This document shows, piece after piece, positions 44,184 through 52,335 of a DNA stretch of 64,000 nt. This DNA is from an uncultured Arthrobacter sp. (GTDB lineage: Bacteria; Actinomycetota; Actinomycetes; Actinomycetales; Micrococcaceae): assembly GCF_947495145.1 (NCBI RefSeq), contig NZ_CANLXP010000003.1, forward strand, positions 1 to 64,000, given 5' to 3'. The position numbers and the translations under genes were made by a program. The notes below the pieces were generated by a model. The model did no database searches. It saw only the letters and a list, made by a program, of their open reading frames with translations, and was not told the DNA's origin. Numbering within the stretch: position 1 is the stretch's first letter; each line of letters starts with the position of its first letter.

Positions 44184-45411
44184 GGCGGGTCCAATCCGTG
44201 TGGTGTCGCGAGGCATCGGCGGGCTCGGCGAGGAGCTCGGCGGCATATTCATGGATGGTGGTGAGTCCGTTCAGGTTGACCCCGCTACGGAAAACGTCCT
44301 GCCCGGCCATGTCCTGCAACCAGGCAGATAGGGTGCCCGGAGTGAATTCATCCGGATGGCAGAAGTCGAGCAACTGATGGCGGGCCAACCCTCGCGCCCG
44401 GATCAGCTGCTCACGGCGTGGGGCGACCCGCGGCACGATCAGCGCCGGCGTAGTTGTGCTCATGATTTCGCAGACCGTGTTGTACCCGCCCATTGCGACG
44501 ACGGCGGACGCCGACTGAATCTCCGCAAGGGCGTCCCGCACGGATGCAACTACATGGGTGCCGGGGCGGGCGGCGGCCTCGACCTGCGCGCGGTCAGCCT
44601 TGGGCATCTGTGGTCCGGTGATGATGAGCTGCTCGAGACCCTGCGGAAGTGCGGCCTTGGCCGCGGTGAGTGTGAGGTCGAGGCCGTCGGACCCGCCGCC
44701 CGCCATTGTGACGACGAAGGGTACGCCGGTAGAGCCGGTACGACGGCGGACCGGGCGTCCCAGGGAGAGGTACCCCGTGTGCCGCACGAGGGGGGCAAGG
44801 CTCCGGGGAATCTCCCCGGTCCGCACGGCATCGTGTACCGCCGGATCGCCGTAAACCCACAGTTCGTCGAAACTCCGGCGCACTTGCTCCAGATCCAGGG
44901 CGTCCCACTCACGCCGGGCAGCCGCAGGTTGGTCGAGAACCTCTCGCAGGCCGAGTACCACGCGGCAGGATGGCCGCCCGCGACGCAGCCACTCGAGCCC
45001 CGCCGCCAGCTCATGGTCCACGCCGAACGGGTGGCGGTCCACCACCACGAGGTGAGGGTGGAAGTTCTTCAGCACGGCGGCGATCAGCGACGATCGAAGC
45101 CTGACGACGCTCGTCTGCCGGATTGCCAGGTGCCGGGGTTCATACCCGTTGCCTCCCTTGGTGATTCCGGGCAGCACCACCCAGTCCCATCCTTCGGGCG
45201 CCTCGAAGCGGGTGGCGGAAGCGACGCCCGTGACCAGGACGCCGCTCACCTTCTGTCCCTTCCGCCTGAAGCTGGCTGTGAGTGCGTGTGCGAGGGCGAG
45301 ATTGCGCCGGGTATGGCCCAGCCCCTGCGAGTCGTGCGAGTACAGGACTACGCGCAGTGTCCCGGCTAAGTGCGGATCGGCACTCTTCGCGCCGTCGTTG
45401 TCCACTGTCAT
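44170..45411 (-). CDS. MurG/GT28-like glycosyltransferase (COG4671 type), first gene of the run
   Basis: A 413-residue protein with GT-B fold. The N-terminus LRVVLYSHDSQGLGHTRRNLALAHAL matches the predicted transferases of COG4671. The C-terminal half resembles MurG/GT28: FVVTMAGGGSDGLDLTL, LIITGPQMPKADR, then VVAMGGYNTVCEIMSTTTPALIVPR, the GGYNTxxE donor-binding loop. I start at ATG 45411 (MTVDNDG); the open frame runs 104 codons further back but with low-complexity, unrelated sequence across the phased repeats. It heads six chained genes and is preceded by a candidate operator region. Confidence 0.83.
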   Translation of the reverse strand: MTVDNDGAKSADPHLAGTLRVVLYSHDSQGLGHTRRNLALAHALTASFRRKGQKVSGVLVTGVASATRFEAPEGWDWVVLPGITKGGNGYEPRHLAIRQTSVVRLRSSLIAAVLKNFHPHLVVVDRHPFGVDHELAAGLEWLRRGRPSCRVVLGLREVLDQPAAARREWDALDLEQVRRSFDELWVYGDPAVHDAVRTGEIPRSLAPLVRHTGYLSLGRPVRRRTGSTGVPFVVTMAGGGSDGLDLTLTAAKAALPQGLEQLIITGPQMPKADRAQVEAAARPGTHVVASVRDALAEIQSASAVVAMGGYNTVCEIMSTTTPALIVPRVAPRREQLIRARGLARHQLLDFCHPDEFTPGTLSAWLQDMAGQDVFRSGVNLNGLTTIHEYAAELLAEPADASRHHTDWTRHAAV

Positions 45412-45468
45412 GGCTTCCCCAACTTTCCCCGCCGTCCAACGAGGACCGCAGGTTTCCCATTTAGCCAG

Positions 45469-45501
45469 CAGGCGATGAGACGTTGGTGAGCCGTCCATGA
45501 G
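45469..45501 (-). promoter_or_regulatory. Three 11-bp-phased CTCAY repeats upstream of the glycosyltransferase run
   Basis: Reading the minus strand, CTCATG starts at 45501, CTCACC at 45490 and CTCATC at 45479, exactly 11 bases apart. The array ends 57 bases before the first gene. It matches in phase, orientation and core (CTCAYC) the array before ugd, which ends 65 bases before that gene. Confidence 0.5.
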
Positions 45502-45512
45502 AGAGCTCTCAT
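45497..45512. promoter_or_regulatory. Inverted repeat ATGAGAG-AG-CTCTCAT
   Basis: Perfect 7-bp arms (45497-45503 and 45506-45512) around AG. It overlaps the outer end of the phased repeats, about 90 bases before the first glycosyltransferase gene. A second regulator may bind here. Confidence 0.4.
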
Positions 45513-45552
45513 CTGGAGCGGTGGCACCGGCGGAGTGGTCACCGGACACAGA

Positions 45553-45598
45553 AGTGCCCGTCCGGCCTGCAGTGTCAGAGGCAGGAAGGCCGGGCACT
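45553..45598 (-). terminator. Terminator after the DUF1540 gene
   Basis: AGTGCCCG (45553-45560) pairs with CGGGCACT (45591-45598). A further GCCT/AGGC pairing continues after a 4-base bulge. It lies 29 bases past the DUF1540 stop and separates that gene from the glycosyltransferase promoter. Confidence 0.6.
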
Positions 45599-45626
45599 CG
45601 TATTTCCGCCCGGTGCGGGGCGGAAG

Positions 45627-45917
45627 CTACCGGGGTTGGTAGGACAGGCAGTCGGCGAGATCCGACCCGGACCCGATCTTCACGTCGTGCTTGTTGCACA
45701 TTAGATGGCTGTTGTGGACGCACTCGTTGCGCTGGCAGGCTCCCACATGAGCAAGGACCATCGGCAGGCCGCCAGTCTCGGAGGTGTCGATGAAGGTTGC
45801 GCAGGAGGCATGCTCAGGACTGCCGCTGACCGTGATCGCGTAGGCAGTGCAGCCATCATGGTTGAATGCGCACTTGTGCACGCTGCAATCGGATACCTCT
45901 GTCACTTCCGCTGTCAT
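45627..45917 (-). CDS. DUF1540 protein with two four-cysteine modules
   Basis: A 96-residue protein with eight cysteines in two modules: Cys 11, 16, 23, 39 and Cys 61, 66, 74, 90, each in the order C-x4-C-x6/7-C-x15-C. Each module also contains His/Asn-rich spacing (HKCAFNHDGC; NECVHNSHLMC). This is the DUF1540 pattern, thought to bind zinc or another metal; no function is established. Short, acidic and cytosolic. GGAGGAAT precedes the ATG. It has its own terminator. Confidence 0.87.
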   Translation of the reverse strand: MTAEVTEVSDCSVHKCAFNHDGCTAYAITVSGSPEHASCATFIDTSETGGLPMVLAHVGACQRNECVHNSHLMCNKHDVKIGSGSDLADCLSYQPR

Positions 45918-46036
45918 GATTCCTCCATCAGTAGTGGGTGGGAAGCCAGCTGTACTGAGTCAGCACGTTAGTTCCACGGTACTGCGGCTTCCGGCCAATG
46001 GCGCTGAATCAATAGCGTATGAAAATTGCGCGTAAA

Positions 46037-46811
46037 TCAGCGCTTCGTAAGGCTGAAAGCCTCGTAGTCGCCACTTGTAAGGACGGTCGCCGGGTGCGGT
46101 CCCGCGGCCGTGAGGGCGGCCGTCCACTGAACGTCCCAGGGTGACGCCGCCGCCAACACAATGTTGCCTGCATGCTGCCCGGTGAACATACCCGTCTCGC
46201 CCAGTGCAGCGGCGTCGTGCCCCGTGTTCTGCAGCAGTCGCGCCTGCTCGCGTGCGAAGGTGAGCGGAGGGTCATCGCCCACGTTCACGAGGACAACGCC
46301 TCCCGGCGCAATCGCCCGGACGAGCAGCCGGTAGGCCTCCGGAGTCGCAAGTTCGGTCGCGCCGTCTGCGCCGGAAAACATCCAGGACGACGGCGTCATA
46401 GGAGCCTTCCGCGCAGGCCGCGAGTGTGTCGCGCGCATCCTCAACAAGCAGCTCGCAATCGGTTCCAGCCGGTAGCGGCAGGTGCTCCACAACGAAGGCA
46501 AGCAGTTCCCGTTCCCTCTCAACCGCCACCTGCTGTGAGCCGGGGCGGGTGGCCTGGACATAACGGGCTAGGGTCAGTGCTCCCGCGCCAAGATGCAGGA
46601 TACGGATCGGATCACCGGCCGGTTTGAAGACGTCCAGGACGTTCGCGATCCTGCGGAGGTACTCGTAGAACACGTTGCGGGGATCTGCTAGGTCAACGTG
46701 GGACTGCTGTGCACCGCCGATGCTCAGAATGAAAGCGCCGTCGTTGAAGGCATCCCCGTCGATTTCTGCATGCGCGCCGGCCATCCGGAGATAGCGTGAC
46801 GGAACGGTCAC
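46037..46811 (-). pseudogene. Spermidine-synthase-like methyltransferase-fold protein, frameshifted
   Basis: The first part (46811 to about 46375) reads IRILHLGAGALTLARYVQA, then VAVERERELLAF, ELLVEDARDTL and YDAVVLDVF. These are the SAM/decarboxy-SAM-binding strands of SpeE-like proteins. After that the frame turns into Arg-rich nonsense. The continuation FSGADGATELATPEAYRLLV, IAPGGVVLVNVGDD and so on is in the +1 frame, reaching a normal end at 46037. The slip is at the T4 run on the minus strand (46378-46375), so one base too many or two too few. It overlaps the aminotransferase stop region by 4 bases. A sequencing error or a real inactivation are both possible. Confidence 0.75.
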
Positions 46812-48034
46812 AGCCGGTCCCTCAACGTTGCCAGCCGCTGCACCGCGTCAGCCAGCACGTCCTCCTTCTTGCAGAATGCAAACCGCAGGAGTGAACGCGT
46901 GCGCAGAGCACCGCGCTCATGGCAGAACATGGGAACGGGAATCGCAGCGACACCGACCAGCTCGGGCAGGCGCCGGGCGAAGGCGACGGCGTCAGTGATA
47001 CCGAGCGGGGCTGCGTCCACCACTGTGAAATAGGTGGCCTGCGGTGTGAAGACGTCGAAGCCGGCGGCGCGAAGGCCCTTGCCCAGTACGTCCCGCTTAC
47101 GCTGCAGCGCTTCGGCAATGGAGCGGTAGAACGCGTCCTCCAGACCCAGCCCCAGCGCAACAGCGCCCTGAAACGGCGTGCCGGAACTGTAGCTGAGGAA
47201 GGACTTCACGCTCCGGACTGCCTCCACCAGTTTTGCCGGTCCGGTCAGCCAGCCAATTTTCCAACCCGTCACCGAGAATGTTTTGCCCGCCGAAGAAATG
47301 GTCACGGTCCGCTCCCACGCGCCGGGCAAGGTAGCCACCGGGATATGCTTCGCAGCGAATGTCAGGTGCTCGTACACTTCGTCGGTCACAATAATCGCGT
47401 CGAACCGTTCAGCCAGCTCGACGATCCGTTCGAGCGATTCCAGGGAGAACATCGTGCCCATGGGGTTGTGGGGGTTATTCACCACGATGACACGGGTCCG
47501 CTCGTTCATGGCAGCTTCAAGTGCCTCAAGATCCGGCTGGAAGTCGGGGCCGGTGAGCGGCGCTGTGGTGTGCCGCGCACCGCTGAGCCCGATGATGGCG
47601 CCGTAGGAGTCGTAGAACGGCTCGAACGTCAGGACCTCATCGCCCGGCCCGGCGAAAGCGAGGATTGACGCGGCTATGGCTTCAGTTGCGCCGGTTGACA
47701 CCACAACTTCCCGTTCAGCATCGACCGGGATCCCGTAGAAACGCTGCTGGTGGGCCGCAATCGCCTCCCGGAGCACGGGCAGTCCACGTCCGGGCGCGTA
47801 TTGGTTCATGCCTGATGCGATGTTCTCGCGGGCGGCGTTCAGCAGGAGTTCCGGACCGTCCTCGTCCGGGTACCCCTGCCCGAGGTTGATCGCGCTGTGC
47901 TTTCCTGCGAGAGCCGTAATCTCCTCAAAGATGACGGTCCCGAGGCGGCCGTCGGGGGAAAGGAGGTTGGCACCCTGGGCGGTGCGCTGCCACCCGGAGA
48001 GCTGCCCCGTTGCGGAGGATTGGTTCGGTTCCAT
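46808..48034 (-). CDS. PLP-dependent aminotransferase class I/II
   Basis: A 408-residue fold-type I aminotransferase. Visible are INLGQGYPDEDGP near residue 50, NQYAPGRGLPVLREAIA, the cofactor-stacking TGATEAI, NNPHNPMG, ITDEVYEHLTF-like VTDEVYEHL, and the PLP lysine in SSAGKTFSVTGWKIGW near residue 245. The C-terminal RFAFCKKEDVL holds the substrate-carboxylate Arg. It is closest in pattern to N-succinyldiaminopimelate (DapC) or kynurenine/methionine aminotransferases; substrate not decided. I use ATG 48034 (MEPNQ); the longer frame runs antisense to coaD. Confidence 0.87.
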   Translation of the reverse strand: MEPNQSSATGQLSGWQRTAQGANLLSPDGRLGTVIFEEITALAGKHSAINLGQGYPDEDGPELLLNAARENIASGMNQYAPGRGLPVLREAIAAHQQRFYGIPVDAEREVVVSTGATEAIAASILAFAGPGDEVLTFEPFYDSYGAIIGLSGARHTTAPLTGPDFQPDLEALEAAMNERTRVIVVNNPHNPMGTMFSLESLERIVELAERFDAIIVTDEVYEHLTFAAKHIPVATLPGAWERTVTISSAGKTFSVTGWKIGWLTGPAKLVEAVRSVKSFLSYSSGTPFQGAVALGLGLEDAFYRSIAEALQRKRDVLGKGLRAAGFDVFTPQATYFTVVDAAPLGITDAVAFARRLPELVGVAAIPVPMFCHERGALRTRSLLRFAFCKKEDVLADAVQRLATLRDRL

Positions 48035-48110
48035 GGCATCCAGTATGTCGAACCTGTAGTTACAGTCCCGACAGGACCGAAATTCAGCGTGCAGGCGGTA
48101 GATTCGTTGT

Positions 48111-48587
48111 ATGCGCCGAGCCGTCTGCCCCGGATCCTTCGACCCCATCCACAATGGGCATCTCGAGGTCATTGCCCGTGCCGCCAGCCTCTTCGACGAG
48201 GTCATCGTCGCAATCTCCACCAATTACGCAAAGAAGTATCGATTCGAGCTCGAGGATCGGTTGGAAATTGCGAGCGAGACTCTTACCTACCTCCGAGGTG
48301 TGTCGGTGCGCCCTATGGGTGACGGACTGCTCGCAGAATTCTGCCGGGAGCAGGGCGCCAACCTGATCGTGAAGGGCCTGCGGTCAAGCGCCGATTTCGA
48401 GTATGAGATACCAATGGCCGCCATGAACCGCCAGCTGGCGGGAATTGAGACGGTGTTCATTCCGGCGGAAGCCAGTTATTCGCACCTGTCGTCAACCCTG
48501 CTGAAGGAGGTTGCAGCGCTGGGCGGTGACATTTCGTCGTTCGTACCCAAAGCAGTGCTCAAGAGGCTGAGCGAAGATCCGCGCTAA
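48111..48587 (+). CDS. coaD: Pantetheine-phosphate adenylyltransferase
   Basis: The 158-residue hexameric nucleotidyltransferase that makes dephospho-CoA from phosphopantetheine and ATP. The N-terminal CPGSFDPIHNGHLEVI carries the GxFDPxHxGH motif. ISTNYAKKYRF, NLIVKGLRSSADFEYE and the ISSFVP-containing C-terminus are canonical. It should follow rsmD directly; the 12.6 kb between them is accessory. Confidence 0.96.
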   Translation: MRRAVCPGSFDPIHNGHLEVIARAASLFDEVIVAISTNYAKKYRFELEDRLEIASETLTYLRGVSVRPMGDGLLAEFCREQGANLIVKGLRSSADFEYEIPMAAMNRQLAGIETVFIPAEASYSHLSSTLLKEVAALGGDISSFVPKAVLKRLSEDPR

Positions 48588-48643
48588 CGGTCTGCGTTTC
48601 AGTACAATCAGGACTTCTGAGGGAGTCGCAGAATAGGGGAGAC

Positions 48644-48949
48644 ATGGGCAAGAGCCGCATCACGCCGGGGGACAAGTTCCCTGAAAACCTGAATCAGCTT
48701 GAGGACAGTCAGGTCGAGGTCCTCAACAGCAAGGTTCACCGTCAGATCGAGGTTGAGTATGTCGAGGAAGGTACCCCCGATCCTGAAACTGAGCACCGTC
48801 AGGAAGAGTTGAACGAGGAACTCGACGACAGGGACCTGCTCTCGGACGCTTCCACGCAGCAGGCAGATGAGAGGTCCCAAAACGACGACGACGGCGGAAG
48901 GCCGGCAGCGCCCGAGGGTTCAGCGGAGCATTCGTCCGAGAGACGCTGA
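48644..48949 (+). CDS. Acidic hypothetical protein (101 aa)
   Basis: A highly acidic, low-complexity protein: TPDPETEHRQEELNEELDDRD, then DERSQNDDDGGRPAAPEG. The only structured-looking part is residues 10-42 (DKFPENLNQLEDSQVEVLNSKVHRQIEVEYVEEG). No membrane segment, no cysteine. GGGGAG lies 4 bases before the ATG, so it is a real gene. It ends 4 bases from the convergent modC. No family recognised. Confidence 0.6.
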   Translation: MGKSRITPGDKFPENLNQLEDSQVEVLNSKVHRQIEVEYVEEGTPDPETEHRQEELNEELDDRDLLSDASTQQADERSQNDDDGGRPAAPEGSAEHSSERR

Positions 48950-48953
48950 CCTG

Positions 48954-49991
48954 TCAGCGCAGATAGATACTCACCTCTGCCGACTTCACGCTGAAGTACA
49001 CTTCCGCCCCGGGCAGCAGGTCCAGTTCCGCAGCTGAGGCGGTGGTGATCTCAGCGCTCAGATGACCGGCCCGTACCGTGGTGCGGGCTCCGTGCTGCTC
49101 AAGGTCGGTGATAGTCACGGGCAGCACGTTCCGCGGACTGCCCGTCGGCCGGAGCCTGTGCACTGACACAGCACGCGGACTGAAAACTGCTGCCGCTTCC
49201 TCACCGGGTGGAAAGTCCTGATCCTGCAGTGCTGCCAGCTGTATCCCTGAAGGCGTGAGCAGGCCCCCTGGTATGGTCGCGCCGGTCAGCAGATTCACAC
49301 CAGCCAGCCCCGCCGCAAAGCTGCTCCGGGGTCGTTCCAGGACGGACCGCGTAGGCCCTTCCTCGACGATCCGTCCGCCGTCGATAATCACCACGCGGTC
49401 AGCGAGCAATAGGGCATCCACAATGTCGTGCGTGACGATAATTGCGCTGCGTCCCGCAAGCACCCGGCGCAGCGTCCGGCGCAGCAGCGGCGCCATCGAA
49501 ATGTCGAGGGCGGCCAGCGGTTCGTCCAGCAGCAGGAGCGCGGGCTCGGCGGCCAGCGCGCGCGCTACGGCCACCCGCTGTGCCTGTCCGCCGGAAAGGT
49601 TGGCCGGCCGACGCTGGGCAAGGTCATCGGCGTCGACCTCGCGCAGCCAGCGCAGCGCTGCCTGTCTGGCGGCGCTGCGCGGGACACCGGCGCTGCGCGG
49701 CCCGAACGCAACGTTCTCCAGAACCGAGAGGTGCGGGAACAGCAGTGCATCCTGGGCGAGCAGTGCGATGCCGCGGACATGCGGCGCCAGCCAGGCGTCG
49801 TCGTCGTACAGAGTTCGTCCGTCCAGGGCAGCTGAGCCGCTGTCGGGACGAAGGAGCCCCGCGAGAACGCCGAGCAGAGTCGATTTTCCGGCTCCATTGG
49901 GACCCATTACGGCCACTGTTTCCCCCGCCGAGAGGGAAAACCGCACGTCAAAGTTCCGTGTCTCGATGCGGGCGCTGCACCGAAGACTCAC
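48954..49991 (-). CDS. modC: Molybdate ABC transporter ATP-binding protein
   Basis: A 345-residue ATPase. Walker A is [13 protein letters not shown] near residue 30, the signature [15 protein letters not shown] near residue 130, and Walker [13 protein letters not shown]. The H-loop sits in [11 protein letters not shown]. The C-terminal about 110 residues form a TOBE/Mop domain ([21 protein letters not shown] to [15 protein letters not shown]), which binds molybdate in ModC. The GTG start overlaps the modB stop (GTGA). Energises uptake with ModB. Confidence 0.92.
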   Translation of the reverse strand: MSLRCSARIETRNFDVRFSLSAGETVAVMGPNGAGKSTLLGVLAGLLRPDSGSAALDGRTLYDDDAWLAPHVRGIALLAQDALLFPHLSVLENVAFGPRSAGVPRSAARQAALRWLREVDADDLAQRRPANLSGGQAQRVAVARALAAEPALLLLDEPLAALDISMAPLLRRTLRRVLAGRSAIIVTHDIVDALLLADRVVIIDGGRIVEEGPTRSVLERPRSSFAAGLAGVNLLTGATIPGGLLTPSGIQLAALQDQDFPPGEEAAAVFSPRAVSVHRLRPTGSPRNVLPVTITDLEQHGARTTVRAGHLSAEITTASAAELDLLPGAEVYFSVKSAEVSIYLR

Positions 49992-50779
49992 TGTGTGCTG
50001 CCCTCATGAATCCGGTGGGCAACGGCGACCACCAGTACGGCAACCGCGACGAGTACAAGCGACAGTGCAACTGCGGCGTCCGGGTCCGTCTCCCTCTGCA
50101 GGTAAATTTCTAGCGGCAGCGTGCGGGTGACGCCCTGCAGGCTTCCCGCGAACGTCAGGGTTGCACCGAATTCGCCCAGGGCACGGGCGAAGGACAGAAC
50201 GGCACCGGACACAATGCCCGGTCCCACGAGAGGCAGACTCACCCGCCTGAGCACCGTTGTGGGGCGTGCACCCAGCGTCGCGGCAACGGTTTCGAACCGG
50301 GTGCCCGCCGTGCGCAGTGCGCCCTCAAGACTCAGCACAAGGAACGGCAGCGCTACAAAGGTCTGCGCCAGCACGACGGCGGCGGTTGAGAAGGCGATGT
50401 CCACGCCCACCACCCGCAACGATTCGCCCAACAGACCTTGCCGCCCGAAAGTGTAGAGCAAAGCAATGCCGCCGACTACCGGAGGCAGCACCAACGGCAG
50501 GAGAACGAGCGCGCGAAGCACCCGCTGGCCCCGAAACCGGGTCCGCGCGAGAGCGAAAGCCATGGGAACCCCGAACAGAACGCACAGCACCGTACTGGTT
50601 GCGGATGTCTGCAGACTGAGAAGCAGCGCGGCGCGTGAGGAGTCCGAGCTAACCAGTTCACCGAACCGGGCCCAGTCGACCCGAAGCACGATGGCACCAA
50701 GCGGCACAACCAGAAACAAGGCTCCGACAACCGCGACCGCCAGAAGCCAACGGGGAACTCCGGAGTAGGTCCCGGTCAC
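49988..50779 (-). CDS. modB: Molybdate ABC transporter permease
   Basis: A 263-residue permease with six predicted helices, starting [25 protein letters not shown]. The EAA loop that contacts ModC reads [30 protein letters not shown] near residues 180-210, ending with [17 protein letters not shown]. This FGAT motif is typical of ModB/CysT-like permeases. GTG start overlaps modA by 4 bases, and the gene overlaps modC by 4. Confidence 0.93.
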   Translation of the reverse strand: MTGTYSGVPRWLLAVAVVGALFLVVPLGAIVLRVDWARFGELVSSDSSRAALLLSLQTSATSTVLCVLFGVPMAFALARTRFRGQRVLRALVLLPLVLPPVVGGIALLYTFGRQGLLGESLRVVGVDIAFSTAAVVLAQTFVALPFLVLSLEGALRTAGTRFETVAATLGARPTTVLRRVSLPLVGPGIVSGAVLSFARALGEFGATLTFAGSLQGVTRTLPLEIYLQRETDPDAAVALSLVLVAVAVLVVAVAHRIHEGSTQ

Positions 50780-51531
50780 TGGTCAGGCTCCCCGAACCCG
50801 TAGGCGGAAAGAATCTCCTGGCCGGGCGGTGCGGTGACCAGGTCGACGAATGCCTGGGCAAGTTCCCCGCCGGAACCTGTCACGGCGATGGGGTAGGCGT
50901 TCACAGCCTGACCGGCCGCGTCGAACGGCACGCTTTCGACGGCTCCGCCGGCCGCCTGCACATCGGTCACGTACACCAGACCGGCGTCTGCCTGCCCGGA
51001 GGAGACCTTGCCTAACACGTCCGTGACTGAGCCCTCTTCGCTGACGGGTTCGATCGGGATGCCGCTGAACTTTTGTACTGCCTCAGCGGCGGCTCCGCAC
51101 GGCACCTGCGGAGCGCACAGGACCGTGGAGACATCCGGGTTGCTGAGCGACTCCAGTGAGTCAATACCGAGTGGGTTTTCCGCTGCCACCGCAATGGTCA
51201 GCGTGTTGGTGGCGAAAGTTCTGGGCGTGGATGCGAGCAAGCCTTCTGCTGCAACCCGTTCCATAGTTGCAGCATCGGCTGATGCAAACACCTCGGCGGG
51301 CGCACCGGCGATGATCTGCGTTGCGAGGTCCGCGGATCCGGCAAAGTTCAGTTGCACCCTCACTTCGGGGTGATCAGCTTCGAACTCACCGGCGATGTTT
51401 TCGAAGGGAGCTTGAAGGGATGCCGCAGCGTAGACGTTGAGTGTGGCGTCCGTCGTCGGGCTAGTGCTGCCGCACGCGGTCAGGGAAAGGACGACGACAC
51501 CACCCACCAGAAGGGACAGCCTGCGGCTCAC
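50776..51531 (-). CDS. modA: Molybdate ABC transporter substrate-binding lipoprotein
   Basis: A 251-residue periplasmic-binding-type protein. The signal peptide [15 protein letters not shown] ends in lipobox LTAC, so the mature protein is anchored by lipidated cysteine outside the membrane. [35 protein letters not shown]-type [20 protein letters not shown] and the oxyanion-binding serine/alanine stretch are ModA hallmarks. I start at GTG 51531, immediately before the signal sequence; the longer frame adds an unlikely 48 residues. Heads modA-modB-modC. Confidence 0.91.
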   Translation of the reverse strand: MSRRLSLLVGGVVVLSLTACGSTSPTTDATLNVYAAASLQAPFENIAGEFEADHPEVRVQLNFAGSADLATQIIAGAPAEVFASADAATMERVAAEGLLASTPRTFATNTLTIAVAAENPLGIDSLESLSNPDVSTVLCAPQVPCGAAAEAVQKFSGIPIEPVSEEGSVTDVLGKVSSGQADAGLVYVTDVQAAGGAVESVPFDAAGQAVNAYPIAVTGSGGELAQAFVDLVTAPPGQEILSAYGFGEPDQ

Positions 51532-51656
51532 CGGGAACCGCCCGGCGGACGCGCTACGGGGCCGGCCGGAACCAGGCGAATTTGAGTCACGGAGGCGAGC
51601 ATATCTTGGAATATGTGACCCGATTCCGGGAACTTGCTGCAACCTGCGCAACCCGG

Positions 51657-52229
51657 TCAGATCTGGTTGGCGCAAACGGGCCGAACTGCACCTGCCAGGA
51701 GGCCGGCGCTCTCTTCAACGAATCGGGGTATCCACCCGAGCTCGCCCAACTCCGGGTCGGAGCCAGCCATGATGATTCGAGCGCTGGAGCACTGATCGAT
51801 GTACTGATATGAGCGCACCGCATGGTAGCGCGAGGTCACCACCAAGATCGTGTCCCACCCTTTGTCAGCAGCCAGCCGGGCGATGGCGCGGGCTTCGCCC
51901 CGGGTGGTCATCGGATCGGGCCGGAAACAGATGAGGGATTCGACCTGCCGCCGGTGGCACCGTTGATCGGCATCCACGTTCCCTGGTGTGTCCGTATGTG
52001 AGAGGACAAGCACCGGCGCCCAGCCGTCCGATACCAGTTCCAGCCCTACAGGCAAGCGCTCGGAGCTCGCACCGCCAAGGACCACCACCGCATCTGCCTG
52101 CTCTGGTTCGCCCAACGGCGGATTGAAGAACAACGCGTAGGAAGACAGGAGCCATAAGATAAGCACGGCGCCCGATGCGAGGACCAGCCTGCGTCCCGCT
52201 TCCCGCTTCGCCGCTGCTTGATCTGTCAC
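51657..52229 (-). CDS. YdcF/DUF218 family membrane protein
   Basis: A 190-residue protein with one N-terminal transmembrane segment (LVLASGAVLILWLLSSYALF). An ElyC/SanA/YdcF (DUF218) domain follows: ADAVVVLGGASSERLPVGLEL, MTTRGEARAIARLAADKGW, ILVVTSRYHAVRSY. The family is tied to envelope integrity and undecaprenyl-phosphate-dependent steps in enterobacteria; the actinobacterial role is unknown. Two cysteine-bearing segments (DQRCHRRQVESLICF; IDQCSS) are extra to the usual pattern. Confidence 0.82.
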   Translation of the reverse strand: MTDQAAAKREAGRRLVLASGAVLILWLLSSYALFFNPPLGEPEQADAVVVLGGASSERLPVGLELVSDGWAPVLVLSHTDTPGNVDADQRCHRRQVESLICFRPDPMTTRGEARAIARLAADKGWDTILVVTSRYHAVRSYQYIDQCSSARIIMAGSDPELGELGWIPRFVEESAGLLAGAVRPVCANQI

Positions 52230-52335
52230 GTCATCAAGTTTAGGGGCCTTGGCGGCACGGGATCCTCTCGGTTTGGGGCAGGGCTTTGTTTCGGGCTAAG
52301 ATGGTTCGTCGGTCACATGTTCTACAGGAGTTTTC

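Noticed and set aside
51582-51812. 76-codon plus-strand open frame with three cysteines
   Set aside because: Mostly antisense to the YdcF/DUF218 gene, which has a membrane anchor and family motifs. Composition is that of a shadow frame.
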